DNA of 64,000 nt, from assembly GCF_036373705.1 (NCBI RefSeq), contig NW_027102711.1, forward strand, positions 1 through 64,000, read 5' to 3'. The notes under the pieces are model-generated. The model ran no database searches. It had not been told where the DNA came from and saw nothing but the letters and a program-made list of their open reading frames with translations. The stretch is from Amia ocellicauda (taxonomy: Eukaryota > Chordata > Actinopteri > Amiiformes > Amiidae). The position numbers and the translations under genes are program-made. Positions 9,740 to 22,324 of the stretch are shown piece after piece; position 1 is the first letter of the stretch; each line of letters begins with the position of its first letter.

Positions 9740-12700
9740 TTATATACTTGGTGAATAATTGAGGAAGTAGCACCAAGTGACCACATTAGGCTGCCTGAGG
9801 GTTTCTGGGGAGTGTAGTTGTCTAGGGTCGGTTTTCTTCCCTAGAGTGCAGACCTTGCAGCAGACCTGGCCTGACATGTCTGCCATGTATGACCCTGCCC
9901 CTTGGTTTGTCCCACATCCTCCCCCCCAGCTGTGACCCCATAGGTCGAGCGACAGCCGCAAAAAAGCATGCACCCGGGACAGCCCATCAATATTCCCCAT
10001 GGCCTTCCCTGGCCTGTGCTGCAGGGTGAAATGAAAATGTTGGAGACTCAAAAACCACCTCATCACACGGGCATTCCTGTCTTTCGAACGATGCATCCAA
10101 GTGAGGGGGGCATGGTCAGTGATCAGGGTGAAGTGCCTGCCCAACAAATAGTATCGAAGACTGTCCAAAGCCCACTTCACTGCCAAACATTCTTCTTCAA
10201 CTACCAAATAATTTATTTCATTGGATTCCAACTTTCTGCTAAGGAACAACACCGGGTGTTCGTGATCACCCATTCTTTGGGACAAAACCACTCCGATCCC
10301 CATCTCAGAGGCGTCCGTCTGGACTATAAATTCTTTCTGAAAGTCAGGTACCATTAAAACGGGGTTGCGGCAGAGCGCCTCCTGTAGGCTCCGGAAAGCC
10401 CGGTTTGCTGTATCACCCCATCTAACCATATTGGGTTCTGTAGCCTTAGTCATATCAGTCAGAGGGGCCGCTAAGGTAGCATAGTTGGGAATAAACCTCC
10501 GGTAATACCCAGTTAACCCTAAAAATGCCCTAACCTGCTTTTTATTGACAGGCCTAGGCCAAGAGTTTATGGCTTCAACCTTGGATATTTGGGGTTTCAC
10601 CATACCCCTCCCTACTGTATAGCCCAAGTATTTGGCCTCTTCCAACCCCAAATTGCATTTGGTTGGATTAGCCATCAGGCCTGCTGCATGTATTGAATCC
10701 AATACCGCTTGGAGCTGAGACAAATGTGATTCCCAATCTGGACTGTGATGACCACATCATCTAAATATGCTGCCGCATACGTCCTGTGTGGTCTAAGTAT
10801 GTGGTCCATCAACCTTTGAAAGGTGGCAGGAGCACCATGCAGGCCAAAGGGCATCACTGTGTAGTGAAACAGACCATCTGGGGTTGCAAAGGCTGTTTTT
10901 TCTTTGGCACCCGGGGTCAAGGGAATCTGCCAGTAGCCCTTGGCTAAGTCAATAGTTGAAATATAGCGAGCATTCCCAATATTCTCTAACAATTCATCTA
11001 CTCGGGGCATTGGGTATGCATCAAACTTTGAAATTTCATTAACCTTTCTAAAATCATTACAGAATCTCCAGGAGCCATCAGGTTTGGAAACCATGACTAT
11101 AGGGCTGGACCACTCACTGTGGGATTCTTCAATAACCCCTGCCTCCAGCATTTCCTTAACCTCATTTCTAATAGTGTTCCTGCGAGCTTCTGGTACCCTG
11201 TAAGGCCTCATATTTACCTTCTTTCCTGGGAGAGACACAATGTTGTGAGAGACTAAATGGGTACGCCCCGGTATGCCTGAGAAAACTTCCCTATTACGTA
11301 TTATCAAGTCGTTCACCTCCTTCAACTGGTCAGGTGACAAGGCAGCTGCAATATTCACCTTCGGTGTCCCTAGTGGCTGAGGGGGGTAAGTCAACATCAA
11401 CACTTCCCTGTCCTTCCAGGCTTTTATTAAGTTGACATGATATATTTGTTCTGGGGGTCGGCGGCCGGGTTGCTGAACCTTATAGTTCACTTCCCGTATT
11501 CGCTCTATAATCTCATAAGGTCCCATCCACGTAGCCAGAAATTTACATTCTACAGTGGGAACCAACACCAACACCCTATCACCAGGCTGGAACACCCTCA
11601 GTGTAGCCTGACGATTATAGGCGAATTGTTGGTGTTCCTGTGCCTGCCTTAGGTGCTCTCTCACAATGGGAGTGACTGTGGCTATTCTCTCTTGCATAGC
11701 ATTGATGTGCTCGACTACACTCCGGAAAGGAGTGGACTCGTGTTCCCACGTTTCACGGGCTATGTCTAATATCCCCCTGGGGTGCCTCCCATATAACAGT
11801 TCAAAAGGCGAAAAGCCCAGGGAAGCCTGTGGGACTTCCCTAATGGCAGACATCAAGTAGGGCAGCATGAATTCCCAATTTTTCCCATCCTTATCGATTA
11901 CCTTTCTTAGCATGGACTTCAGGGTCCTATTAAATCTCTCAACCAACCCATCTGTTTGTGGGTGGTAGACTGATGTTCTCAACTGCTTAACCTGCAACAA
12001 TTTACACAGATCGGTCATAACCTTAGACATAAAGGGTGTGCCCTGATCTGTTAATATCTCCCTCGGTATCCCCACCCTACTACACATCAACATTAGCTCT
12101 TTTGCAATACCTTTTGAAGCCATGGTCCGCAGTGGAATGGCTTCTGGGTACCTGGTGGCATAATCCAAAATAACCAGTATATACTGATGCCCTCTGGCTG
12201 ATTTCGGGAGAGGTCCCACCACATCCATAGCTATCCTAGCAAAGGGGGTCTCTATGATGGGCAAAGGGACCAGTGGGCTTCTGAAGGCTGGTTTAGGAGC
12301 ATGTAGTTGACATTCAGGACATGAGCTACAATGTTCTGTCACGTCTGCATGTACGCCTGGCCAGTAAAACCTCCTCAGGAGTCTATCCTTGGTTTTGTCC
12401 ATCCCCAGATGTCCCCCCAGGATATGCCCATGTGCCAGATTGAGAACTGTTCGTCTGAATGGGGTGGGAACTAGCAATTGCTCCACAATGTCCACCCCTA
12501 TCTTATTTACACGGTACAATAGGTCATTTTTTACCATAAAATAAGGATAAGCTGTTGGCGGGTCTGCAGTAGTCATAGGGGTCCCATTTACTACCTTCAC
12601 ATTTTCTTTAGCATAGTGTAGAGTGAGATCTCGCACCTGTGCGCTGCCAAAATCAGTGGGGAGTCCCTCTAACACTGACACTTCTACATTGTCAGCTTCA

Positions 12701-12786
12701 GGGGTCTCTATGAATGGATTCTCACCCACCCTGCTAGTGCTGGGTTCCTCACCCTCCATAGGGTCATCTACGTCACTACATTCCAC
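9740..12786 (-). mobile_element. Gmr1-like pol region (integrase, reverse transcriptase, RNase H), copy A
   Basis: Order on the minus strand: integrase zinc finger (H-x-H ... CSSCPEC), integrase core with MDVVGPLPKS and ILTDQGTPF, a chromodomain-less C-terminal segment ending VNLIKAW, then reverse transcriptase with RVDELLENIG, TIDLAKGYWQ and YLDDVV-type catalytic motifs, then RNase H with QTDASEMGIG and the DHAPLTW block. It looks broken in about one place. The family is named from this order; copy B has the same region open throughout. Confidence 0.85.
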
Positions 12787-12801
12787 CCCTATGTTTTCAG
12801 T

Positions 12802-14242
12802 TTAATTTTCCCCAACCAAAACCTTCACTGTCGACTCAACTGGAACCAGGTCTACTTTTAGCTCTAGTTGTGGGATCGAGGCAACTTCTGGCTTACAGTT
12901 TTCAGTGTGCATTTCCAATTTACTATGTTTTCTATCTAGTTTTCCAAAATTAGGAAAATATCGTCCCAGTATCACATCATATGGCATGTTGGGTACCACA
13001 CCGACTTCGTAATCTAGTTTCCCGGCCTCTGTCTGTATGTTTACAAGGGCTGTGGGATAGGGGCGTGTGTCACCATGTGTGCATGTGATACTGAGCTCCT
13101 GATGTCTATCCAGCTTGTTGGTCGCTACTAATTTTTCTGTGACCAGTGTAACCATACTGCCAGAGTCGAGTAGAGCAGCCACTTCTTTCTCATCGACTAT
13201 CACTGTACACATGTGTTTTGGATTAGGTACTCCGCCTATGAAAACATCCGTCCCAACAGGGCAGGCATAAAATACCGGTTTCTCTTTCCCCATATCACAC
13301 ACATTACATTGCATTGGTTCCTCTCTACCTGGGCAGTGGGCCGCAATATGTCCTACTTTGTCACAATTGTAGCAGACAATTGGTTGTGATGGTGACCCCC
13401 TATAACCCTTAGTCTCGGCTTTAGGCCCCACCTTTGCCCCCCCCAGTCTTGCTCTTTTCTTCCAACCCAGCGCGTCATGTTTCCCAGAGTACTTTGGAAC
13501 CATCTTACCCGGTCCGCTGGTTCGTCATGGCCTGGGGAACGAGTTTTTAACCTCCGGTACATGCTCTGCTGCTCCGGCTGTATAGAACCGCTCTACAATG
13601 GCCACCAAGGTGTCAGCGGACAGCACCTCATTCTGGCCAACCCAGCGTCGAACGTCCTTGGGCAAACAGCGTTGGTAGTTGTCAAGGACTATGGCCTCCA
13701 CCACCTCGGCTGATGAATGGACCTCTGGCTGTAGCCATTTCCTGGCCAGATGGATCAGATCAAACATCTGCGTTCGGATTGGTTGTCCTGGTTGGTAGGC
13801 CCACTGCTGAAACCGATGTGCCCTCACTGCGGTGGTCACGCCCAATCGGGTCATTATCTCCGCTTTCAATTTATCATAGTCCTGGGCGTCCTTCAGCTCC
13901 AGATCAAAGTACGCTTTCTGTGCATCCCCTGCCAGATAAGGTGCCACAAGCCCTGCCCAGGAATCTTTTGGCCATCCCTCTCTCTGCTGTCCTCTCAAAG
14001 GTCATAAGGAAGGCCTCAACATCGTCCTGTTTTGTCATTTTCTGCAGAAAGTGATTGGTGCGGGGAGTGGAATGGGTTGCAGCCCCCTGTGGCCCAATCC
14101 TGGTTGCAAGTGCTTCAACACTCTCTTTCAGCTCTTTAGTCACCTTTTCCTGCTCTTCTCTAAACATTTTATTTGTATCATGCTGGACCTGCAGTGCTTC
14201 CTGATGCATCCGCATAGCATCCTGGTGAGCCACCTGCTGCAC
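12802..14242 (-). mobile_element. Gmr1-like gag and protease region, copy A
   Basis: Element order: a coiled-coil N-terminal region rich in Gln, Glu and Arg; a capsid-like segment; a SCAN-like segment (DLIHLARKWLQPEVHSSAEV ... VRRWVGQNEV); a CCHC zinc knuckle (CYNCDKVGHIAAHC); and a retropepsin-like protease with ALLDSGSMVTLV. The SCAN similarity fits the published view that the vertebrate SCAN domain came from Gmr1-type gag. The region appears to be broken in about one or two places. Confidence 0.75.
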
Positions 14243-14354
14243 CCTGGTCGCTTCCTGTTGGGCTATTACAGCCTGTAGTTTTTTTTTTTTTGGATAAAAA
14301 AATTCACTCAGCCAGTCTGGGTTTCATGAGGTGCTGCCCGCATTCTACACCAAA

Positions 14355-14844
14355 TGTGACAAAACGCCTTGGCTGTACACATGTGCGGGTCTTCTCTGTG
14401 ATCTTCTTAGGAGTAAAAACCAGTCATGACCCAGGGAGGAGGTTGCAAATACAGGGCTGTGCCTGTATGTTTACTTCAAACAAAACAAATCTGAAAACAA
14501 AACCTAACTCACACTGGAGTTGTAACTAATCTTACATAATCATTCTATTTTAAACAAAGTCTGGAATAAATAAGTCTTGGCTTTCTCCTTATGAGCTACC
14601 TCTGTTTTCCAGATAACTCACCCTATTGTCTCTCACTTCTCTCTCTCTCAGGCCCGCCTTATATACCTGGTGAATAATTGAGGAAGTAACACCAAGTGAC
14701 CACATTAGGTGCTAGAATGGCTGCCTGAGGGTTTCTGGGGAGTGTAGTTGCCTAGGGTCGGTATTCTACCCTAGAGTACACACCTTGCAGCAGACCTGGC
14801 CTGACATATCTGCCATGTATGACCCTGCCCCTTGGTTTGTCACA
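14355..14844 (-). repeat. 5' LTR of Gmr1-like element, copy A
   Basis: About 490 bp with TGTGACAAAC and GTTTTGTCACA at its ends (minus strand). Just downstream on the element strand, TGGTGTAGAATGCGGG is a candidate primer binding site; I cannot assign its tRNA. Confidence 0.8.
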
Positions 14845-15465
14845 ATACATACATACATACATATACACGGAAAATAAATAATAGAATTATGAATCACAAT
14901 AAGATGTAATGAAGTACAGAAAAAGAAAATGTAATAAAATGTGATCTTTAATACATACAAATAAAGAAAATAGGTATACCATTTCCAGATTCCTTTTTTG
15001 AAATACAATGACATGCATTACAAACGAGTATTTACATTATATTTACAGCCGGTGCTCGTGTGTCACTGTGTCCCTCAGGCTGTGGTTGGCGCTGACATAT
15101 TGGGCAGAATGTGTCCCTTATTTTGGGCTAAAGCTTTCTGTGGAGGGGAACGTGGATCAGTTTGTACCATTTTTGGGAGGATATGCCTTGTTGGGGCGGA
15201 GCTGTGATCCAGGTGAACAGCAGATCGGGCATAGGTGGGCATGTGGGCAGAGGAGTAGGAAGGCTGGTCAAGCAAATAAGCTTGCTAAGGTACACAGCAG
15301 CAGCAAGCAGCCCCCACATCCAGCCAGCCAGCCAGTCTGGCTAGCAGTGACTGAGTGGTTGACAGACGGCAAGCAACGGAATGTTCATGCTCTGTGATGT
15401 CATAGCAGTCAGCTGAGAGAGGCTTGTGATGTCATCGCTGAGCTGGCTGGCTGGCTGGCTGGCTG
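14845..15465 (-). mobile_element. Short LINE-tailed non-autonomous element (copy A2), cut by LTR element
   Basis: Same element as 8596-9363 in the same orientation. Its 3' (ATGT)n end is interrupted by the LTR element at 14844. The middle part differs from copy A1 by loss of the segment at 8924-9000 (compare 15105-15115). Confidence 0.7.
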
Positions 15466-15524
15466 GCTGTGTGTGTGTCTGTGTGTGTGTGTGTGTGTGT
15501 GTTTGCGTGTGTCTGTCTGTCTGT
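15466..15524. repeat. (TG)n-(TCTG)n microsatellite
   Basis: Separates the short-element head from the 3' end of the full-length LINE. Confidence 0.95.
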
Positions 15525-15780
15525 CAATTCATTTCAATTCAATTCAAAGGTGCTTTATTGGCATGATCTATCACAATATTGCCAAAGCAGATACAAATGT
15601 TCTATCAATCAAGACAAAACATTGCAATACAAGATTCAGTGGAACAAATATAGTACACATTGAAATAAAATTAAGTAGGATATAAACCATATTTGTTGTT
15701 TGTATCAAAATTTGTGTCATGACATCAGAAAAATCACTGTTTTTATTTTGTTTTGCAAATGGAGTGCCACAGGCTGGTGT

Positions 15781-18700
15781 CTACACACTGTCTCGCAGGC
15801 TGTGGCAGGTGGATACATATTGCGCTGCTAAGAAGGCAGTGCGCTCCTCCTCTCCCAGCAGGACGGGGAGTTTGCAGCAATCGGGGATCATGCTGAACTC
15901 AGGGATATGCATTTTTAATATTTTAAAGTATGTCTCCCTGATTTTTGTGTATTTAGGGCAGGACAGCAGGAAATGCGCCTGTGTTTCGACCTCCCCTAGG
16001 TCACACTGGCTGCACAGCCGCTCTTCTCTGGCAACCCAGAATTTTCTGTAGCGGCCTTTTTCAATGGCGAGGCTGTGGTCACTGAGCCTGTATTTAGTTA
16101 GATTTTGTCTCTCTTTTATATTTTGGATTTTTAAGTATTCAGCCAATGTAATGTTTCTATTCAGGGCCCGGTAGCATTCCAATTTGTTTTGTAATTCTAA
16201 TTCGTGTCTCTAATCTTTTGTGTATTTGCTTTTCAGGTACATGTCAATTTTCCCAATTGTTGTTGTTTTGGTCATTGTGTGTTCGGGCTCTGTGAGCCTC
16301 AGAGCCGTGGGGGCGTTTCTGTGTACGTGTAAGATGTTTTTATTAAATTCTAGGTGGAATATTTCCATGGGGCTTTTGTCCCAATTGTTGTTATTGAGGT
16401 TCATGAGGGGACCCCACACTTCGCTCCCATATAGCAGGATTGGTTGGATGATGGAGTTTAATATTTTAATCCAAATAGTTATTGGTATTGTTGTTTTCCC
16501 AAATTGTGTCTTTATGGCATAAAATGCCCAGCGTGCCTTGTCTTTTAATGCGTTTATAGCCAGGCTGAAGCTCCCTGACGCACTGATGGTCAGGCCAAGG
16601 TAGTTGTATCTGGTGCAGTGCTCTAATCCAGTGCTGCCCAGAGTGAAGCGGTACCTGTTTCCCTGAGATGGGGCTTTTTTCTGGAAAACCATAACTCTGG
16701 TCTTGTCCAGATTGACTGCCAGGGCCCATTTCTGACAGTACTGCTCTAGCAGCGCCAGGTTCTGCTGAAGCCCCTGCTCTGTGGGCGACAGCAGCACCAG
16801 GTCGTCTGCATAGAGCAGGAACTTGATCTCTGTGTCATGGAGAGTTAGGCTGCGGGCGTCAGACTGCTCCAACACTGTGGCCAACTCGATGATGTAGATG
16901 TTGAACAGTGTTGGACTCAGACTGCAGCCCTGTCTCACTCCCCGCCCCTGAGTGAAGAACTCTGTTCTTGAGTTGCCAATTTGAACTCCGCATTTGTTTT
17001 CAGAATACATTGATTTAATGATGTCATAAACTTTACCCCCTACACCACTCTGTAGAAGTTTATAAAATAATCCCTTGTGCCAGATTGAGTCAAATGCCTT
17101 TCTAAAGTCTACAAAACAGGCAAATATTTGTCCTTTATTGTTTTGGGTATATTTATTTATGAGGGTGTGTAGAGTGTAAATATGATCGGTTGTGCTGTGT
17201 TTTGGTAGGAAGCCAATCTGACTCTTATTCAGGACACTGTGCTTGGTAAGGAAGGCCAGTATCTGGGCGTTGATGATACTGCAGAACACCTTCCCCAGGT
17301 TACTGCTCACACAGCTGCCCCAGTAGTTATTGGGGTCTAATTTGTCTCCACTTTTAAAAATCGGGGTGATCAATCCTTGATTCCCGACCTCAGGGAAACA
17401 CCCGGCTCTCAGCACCAGGTTAAAGAGTTTGAGCAGAGCCTCCTGCAGCTGCGGGCTGCTGTGCTTCAGCATCTCAGGGCTGATGCTGTCGGGGCCGCTG
17501 GCTTTCCTGGGTTTGAGGATTTTGAGTTGATGTTTTAGTTCCTGTATTGTAAATGGGTTATCTAAGGGATTTTGGTTATTCTTAATGATTTCTTCCAATT
17601 TATTTAGGTTTTTTAATATTTTAACCTGTTCTGGCTTTGGATTGTTTTCAACATTTTGGTAAACTTTTTCAAAGTGTGTTTTCCAGATTTCTCCATTTTG
17701 AATTGGTATTTCATTTTTTGTTTTTGGGGTATTTATTCTGCCCATATAGTGGTCTTTTTTCTTACTGAGGAGTTGCTTGTAGTGCCGCAGGGCCTGGCAG
17801 TAGCTGAGGCGAGCCTCCTGGTTGTCGGGCTCTCTGTGTTTAGTGTTGGAGAGATGTCTCAGGTGTTTCCTAGCAGTTTCACACTCCTGGTCACACCACT
17901 GTTCTTTTTTTCTTTTAGACGATTTCATATTTTGGTTTTTAATTGTTTTAATGTTTGATTTTAAAGCCAGTCTCTCAAATATTTCATTCAGTGTTTTGGT
18001 GGCTGAGTTTATTCCGTTTTGGTTTATTTGATAGTGTGAGGATTGATATCTGTCTAACATGTTTTCAATCTCATCACTATTCAGGGCTCTTGTGTAGTTC
18101 TCTGTGCTGGGCTCTGACCATCTCTAACTGGGTGGCAGGGAGACCAGTTTTGTGGGAAGTTTGGCTCTGACTTGTGGCTGCGCTGATCTTTTTAGGTAAA
18201 GTGTTATTTGGCTGTGGTCTGATAGTGGAGATTGTTGTCTGACTATAAACGCATTGTTGACTTGTGGGTCCAGGTCAGTTATGGCGTAGTCCACCACACT
18301 GCTGCCCAGAGCCGAGCAGTATGTGAATCTCCCCAGAGAGTACCCCCTGGTCCTGCCATTGATGATATATAGACCCAGGCTTTTACATAGGCGCACTACC
18401 TGCTTCCTGCTCTTGTTTACCACGCTGTCGTGGCTGTGTCAGTGTGGAGGTGTGTGTGTGGCACAGCGGGGAGTCTCCGAACAGGTGTGTGTTCCCCTCT
18501 GTATTGATGTAGTCCATCTCTCTGCCAGTCCTGGCATTGAGATCGCCACACAACAGTACAGAGCCCAGGGTCTGGAAGTGGCAGATTTCGTTTTGAAGCT
18601 CATGAAAGCCTTCCTCATTATAGTAGGGGGAGTCTGCGGGTGGCATATAAATTGCACATAGGTATATATCTGTGTTATTTTGTAGGGTGCCTTTTCTGAT

Positions 18701-19014
18701 TTTCATCCACAGGTGTGTGTCTCCTCTCTGTACTGGGCATAGGGCTGCTCGGAGCTCCTCCCTGTACCACACGATAATCCCCCACGAGGCCCTGCCACAC
18801 CTGACTTTGGGTTTTTTATAGGAGGGCACAATCAGCTCCCTGTATCCATTGTATCCATCCAGTGTATAGACATATCTGCACAGCACCAAGTCTCTACAAG
18901 AATGAAAACATCTGAACTATTTACAGTGTTGATCAGTTCAGGGCCTGTGCTCTTCATTCCAAAAGTTGAGGAGCGTAAACCCTGCATATTCCAACTGCTT
19001 ATTTTAAAGGACAT
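15781..19014 (-). pseudogene. LINE ORF2 (endonuclease and reverse transcriptase), broken, copy B
   Basis: Starts at about 19014 with MSFKISSWNMQGLRS, the opening of an apurinic-type endonuclease. Further endonuclease blocks are DVFILVETWC, LLCGDLNARTGREMDYI and SDHSQITLYL. Reverse transcriptase lies in the 616-codon frame 18060-16210: KPRKASGPDSISPEML, NYWGSCVSSNLGKVF, CFVDFRKAFDSIWHKGL (motif A), GVRQGCSLSPTLFNIY (motif B) and FLLYADDLVLL (catalytic YADD). The C-terminal portion (16182-15781) has a CCHC-like cluster, LCSQCDLGEVETQAHFLLSC. Frame changes or stops separate the endonuclease pieces (near 18850 and 18400), endonuclease from RT (near 18100), and RT from the C-terminus (near 16200). 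It could not make a full protein as it stands. Confidence 0.85.
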
Positions 19015-19225
19015 GTTAATATATTTTATTATACTTGTCTCTTCTACATAAGAAAGTTTAATTTGTGGTCTACAACTGATATTATATTACTATTAATAAT
19101 TATATATGGATATACATAATAATCACTCAAAGATTTTATCTTTGCATCAAAATATCAGAATAATTAAATCACATTTTTTCTTACTCTCCATCTCCACAAC
19201 CATATATATGTGTGTTGAGGCTCAG

Positions 19226-21066
19226 TTAACTCAGCAGTGTGGAACAGATGACACTGAGGAGTTGCCTTATCTGGGCCAGCTGGGCAGCATCGGGCCTCCA
19301 GGCTCTGGAAGCCGCTGCTGCGTGGCTGTGTGGCTGTGCTGGTCCCCGGCTGTCCGCTCTGCTGTGCTGGACGGGCCCTCTGGGGATGGGGGGGTGGGGA
19401 ATGGGGCCGCGGGGTCTCAGGGGCTGGGGCTGGGGTGGAGCCGGTGGCTGGGGATGTGGCCGGGGGCTGGGGGGTTTGCTCCTGGTCTCGAGGTGGGGGT
19501 GTGTGGGGTTTCGGCCCAGGGTTGTGTCCTTGAGGACCTTTGAGATGATCCTCACACCCGTCTTGTTGAGGTGGACGTGGTCATACAGGTGATGTGGCTG
19601 GATGTCTCAGTGGTGTGCCAGGTGGACGTTGGGGAGGAGGGCACATCTTCGGGACACTTCTGCGTTGATGGCCTGGATGATGTGCAGGGGCACGTCTGTG
19701 CGGGGCAGCAGTGTGGAGATGGAAATTTTGGCAGTTGGGAATTCCTCTGTGGCTTTCGTTGCTACCTGTCTCAGGGCTGAGGCCACATCGCCCCTGCGGG
19801 CACTCAGGTCGTTAGTGCCGGTGTGGATGAGGATGTGTTTGACTTGGCAAAGCCTCCTCTTGGAGAGCAGCTCCAGGGCTCTCTGTGCTGTGGAGCACCA
19901 AAGCTTTTTCACTTTTCGCCCAGGGAAGAGGCGCCTCTCAACCAGGAACTTCCCATTGGATTCGCTCAGAATGACCACCTCTGCGTTGACCTGCCACTCC
20001 GGGTTTGCGTCGGGAGTGGTGGGGGCAGCGGGTGTGTTTTGGGGGAGTGGCGTTTCAGGGGGTTGTGTATTAGTGGCAGGTCTGGTGATAGTGGGTGTGT
20101 CAGGAGTGGTGGGGAGTGTGGGTGGATCAGTGGGTGCGTCAGGGGTTGGAGGTGTTGTGGGGTCAGTGCAGTGCAGTCTCTGTGCTCCAGTGATGTGTAG
20201 CTCCTCTCTTAGCTCCTCCAGCTGGCTCTGCAGGCTCCTCAGCTAGCTGTGCTGGGGTGTCCAGGTCAGCTCCTCCCTCGCTCTGCGCAGCTCCGTCCTC
20301 AGGGTTTGGCTCTGCTCCTCCAGGTCTCTCACTGCTGCTCTCAGCTCATGGATCTCAGCCTTGTGCTGCATCTTTAGTCTGTGCATCTCATCCCGGAGCT
20401 GATCACACAAGGAGGTCTGGGCCAGGGTGCTCAAGGTCTGCTCCCTGAACTCCGCAAACTCCAGCTCCAGCACTGATAGGCATTCCTTTAGTGTTTTAAT
20501 GTTGCTGGAGAGTTTTGGGGAGACAGGGGGGCAGTCTGTGGGAGATGGGGCACTGTCTGGCTCCGTGTGGCTGGGGGCAGACTGCAGGGTGGCCGGCTCT
20601 GGCTCTTGTTTCTCTACCTCAGTCTGCTGCTTTGAGGTGTGGAAGCCGAGAGCTAATTGGTCCAGGCTGCTCTCGCTGCCCTGCACCATGATGGTCCCGT
20701 TGTGGTATACATTAAAAGTGAGCATCACACTGTCTGTGTCTTTCTCTACCAGCACTGAGATATGCTGTATGTCTGGCACAGGGTTTTGTGAAAGGCGGTG
20801 TAGAACAGTAGATTGTTCTTGACCCTGTTTTCTCCTTTACCAGTGTAGTCTAGGATGAGGGTGTCAGGAGATGCTCTCATCACAGCTTGTTTGTAGTCCT
20901 TCTTAGCCTGTGCAGAGCGAATGTCTTCAGGGTATCGGATTTCAAAAGGCAGCTCTGCAGTCAGACTGCTGTTCGATAGATTTCTATCAGTCTCAGTGGC
21001 AGTTGGGCTCTCTCCTACTGTCACTCTATTCAAATCGGAGCTCTGCATTTTCATTGGCTGAGTCAA
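19226..21066 (-). pseudogene. LINE ORF1 (coiled coil, esterase), broken, copy B
   Basis: ATG at 21066 (MTQPMKMQSSDLNR). The N-terminal region is interrupted by a deletion of about 36 bp near 20765 relative to copy C. The coiled coil is in 20779-20243 and ends at a TAG that replaces CAG of copy A. The esterase domain is in 19978-19607 (VILSESNGKF, IHTGTNDLSARRGD). Its last block, DIQPHHLYDHVHLNKTG with the Asp/His pair, follows a TGA where a Trp codon is expected. A proline-rich C-terminal tail (19555-19226) closes ORF1. Confidence 0.8.
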
Positions 21067-21353
21067 CTACTGAGAATGCTTATTTATTTTATTAATACAT
21101 ATTTTTTTGTTTAATTATTTGTCTCTTACCTCCAATTCTTGTCTTCAGCTTTTCTTTTCTGACTTTTCTTCCTGAACTGTCTCTCTGCTTTCTTCTTTTT
21201 GTGTTTCTCTTAAAATTATTATTTTTTGAATACTTTTTCTTCTGAATTTCTATTCCATGTCTTCTGTGTATGTTTATAGTGCTATATATTCATTTGTAAA
21301 TGACAAATTAAATCCGCTTATGTATAAAAACAAATGTTTTTTAGGAGCTCATA

Positions 21354-21355
<2 letters not shown>

Positions 21356-21390
<35 letters not shown>
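21356..21390. repeat. (CT)n microsatellite
   Basis: Border between LINE 5' region and the next short-element tail; shorter than its copy A counterpart. Confidence 0.95.
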
Positions 21391-21397
<7 letters not shown>

Positions 21398-22161
21398 ATT
21401 CATTTGTATTGTCAAAGCAATTGGACATACATACATATACATACATACATACATAAATATATACATACATCTACACGGAAAATAAATAATAGAATTATGA
21501 ATCACAATAAGATGTAATGAAGTACAGAAAATGAAAATGTAAAAAAATGTGATCTGTAATACATACAAATAAAGAAAATAGGTTTACTATTTCCAGATTC
21601 CTTTTTTGAAATACAATGACATGCATAACAAACAAGTATTTACATTATATTTACAGCCGGTGCTCGTGTGTCACTGTGTCCCTCAGGCTGTGGTAGGCGC
21701 TGACATATTGGGCAGCCAGGGTGGCTGTGTGTCCCTCCCCCAGGAGGACTGGCGTTTTTCTTTTTTCTCAGTTTTGTCACAGGTTGGGTGGGCATCCATT
21801 ATGTTGTTACAGAATTTGTCCCTTATTTTGGGCTAAAGCTTTCCGTGGAGGGGAACGTGGATCAGTTTGTACCATTTTTGGGAGAATCTGCCTTGTTGGG
21901 GCGGAGCTGTGACCAGGTGAACAGCAGATCGGGCATAGGTGGGCATGTGGGCAGAGGAGTTGGAAGGCCGGTCAAGCAAATAAGCTTGCTAAGGTACGCA
22001 GCAGCAGCAAGCATCCCCCACATCCAGCCAGCCAGCCAGTCTGGCTGGCAGTGACTGAGTGGTTGTCAGACGGCAAGCAACGGAATGTACGTGCTCTGTG
22101 ATGTCATAGCAGTCAGCTGAGAGAGGCTCGTGATGTCATCGCTGAGCTGGCTGGCTGACTG
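21391..22161 (-). mobile_element. Short LINE-tailed non-autonomous element (copy B1)
   Basis: Counterpart of 8596-9363 in the second duplication unit, with the same head, ORF2-related middle and tail. Confidence 0.7.
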
Positions 22162-22222
22162 GCTCTGTGTGTGTGTGTGTATGTCTGTGTGTGTGTGTGT
22201 GTGTCTGTTTGTCTGTTTTTCA

Positions 22223-22273
<51 letters not shown>

Positions 22274-22276
22274 TCA
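22162..22276. repeat. (TG)n-(TCTG)n-(CT)n compound microsatellite
   Basis: Same order as 9364-9469. Confidence 0.95.
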
Positions 22277-22324
22277 ATTCAATTCATTTGTATTGTCAAA
22301 GCAATTGGACATACATACATTCAT

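Larger units (their letters stand above)
9736..14844 (-). mobile_element. Gmr1-like Ty3-type LTR retrotransposon (copy A, fossil)
   Basis: A 5.1-kb LTR element on the minus strand. The 5' LTR lies at right (14355-14844, about 490 bp, TG...CA ends). A shorter LTR-related stretch of about 180 bp lies at left (9736-9916), next to a purine-rich tract (GGGGGGGAGG on the element strand) of the kind that primes plus-strand synthesis. Parts in element order: gag with a SCAN-like C-terminal domain, zinc knuckle, aspartic protease, then integrase, then reverse transcriptase and RNase H. Integrase before reverse transcriptase is the hallmark of the Gmr1 group of Ty3 elements. This copy looks broken in a few places. 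LTR comparison shows roughly nine substitutions in about 180 aligned bases, so the insertion is not recent. It sits in the (ATGT)n part of a short LINE-tailed element. Confidence 0.88.
6728..19551. repeat. 12.8-kb tandem duplication unit, copy A
   Basis: First unit of a direct tandem duplication. Corresponding landmarks sit about 12.79-12.83 kb further right in copy B (for example 8432 to 21257, 9736 to 22536, 15781 to 28579, 18383 to 31176). It starts inside LINE ORF1, so its left edge is a duplication breakpoint rather than an element end. Contents in order: 5' portion of a LINE, short element, R1 module, Gmr1-like LTR element, short element, and the 3' portion of a second LINE that continues into copy B. 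Confidence 0.9.
15525..21355 (-). mobile_element. Near full-length LINE (SGNH ORF1, APE endonuclease/RT ORF2), copy B
   Basis: About 5.8 kb on the minus strand, flanked by microsatellites at both ends: (CT)n at the presumed 5' end (21356-21390) and (TG)n(TCTG)n at the 3' end. The 3' end carries GCCAATAAAGCACC, then TTGAATTGAATTGAAATGAA. It encodes ORF1 (19226-21066) and ORF2 (15781-19014). The clade is uncertain. The esterase ORF1 is reported for L2 and CR1 LINEs. The strict microsatellite borders recall the microsatellite-targeting Tx1-group LINEs of fish (Kibi, Koshi). No target-site duplication can be defined within simple repeats. Confidence 0.85.

Noticed and set aside
15105-15275. Possible immune-type or secreted peptide frames in the short element
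   Set aside because: They are the reverse strand of LINE ORF2-derived sequence and differ in each copy without a consistent frame.
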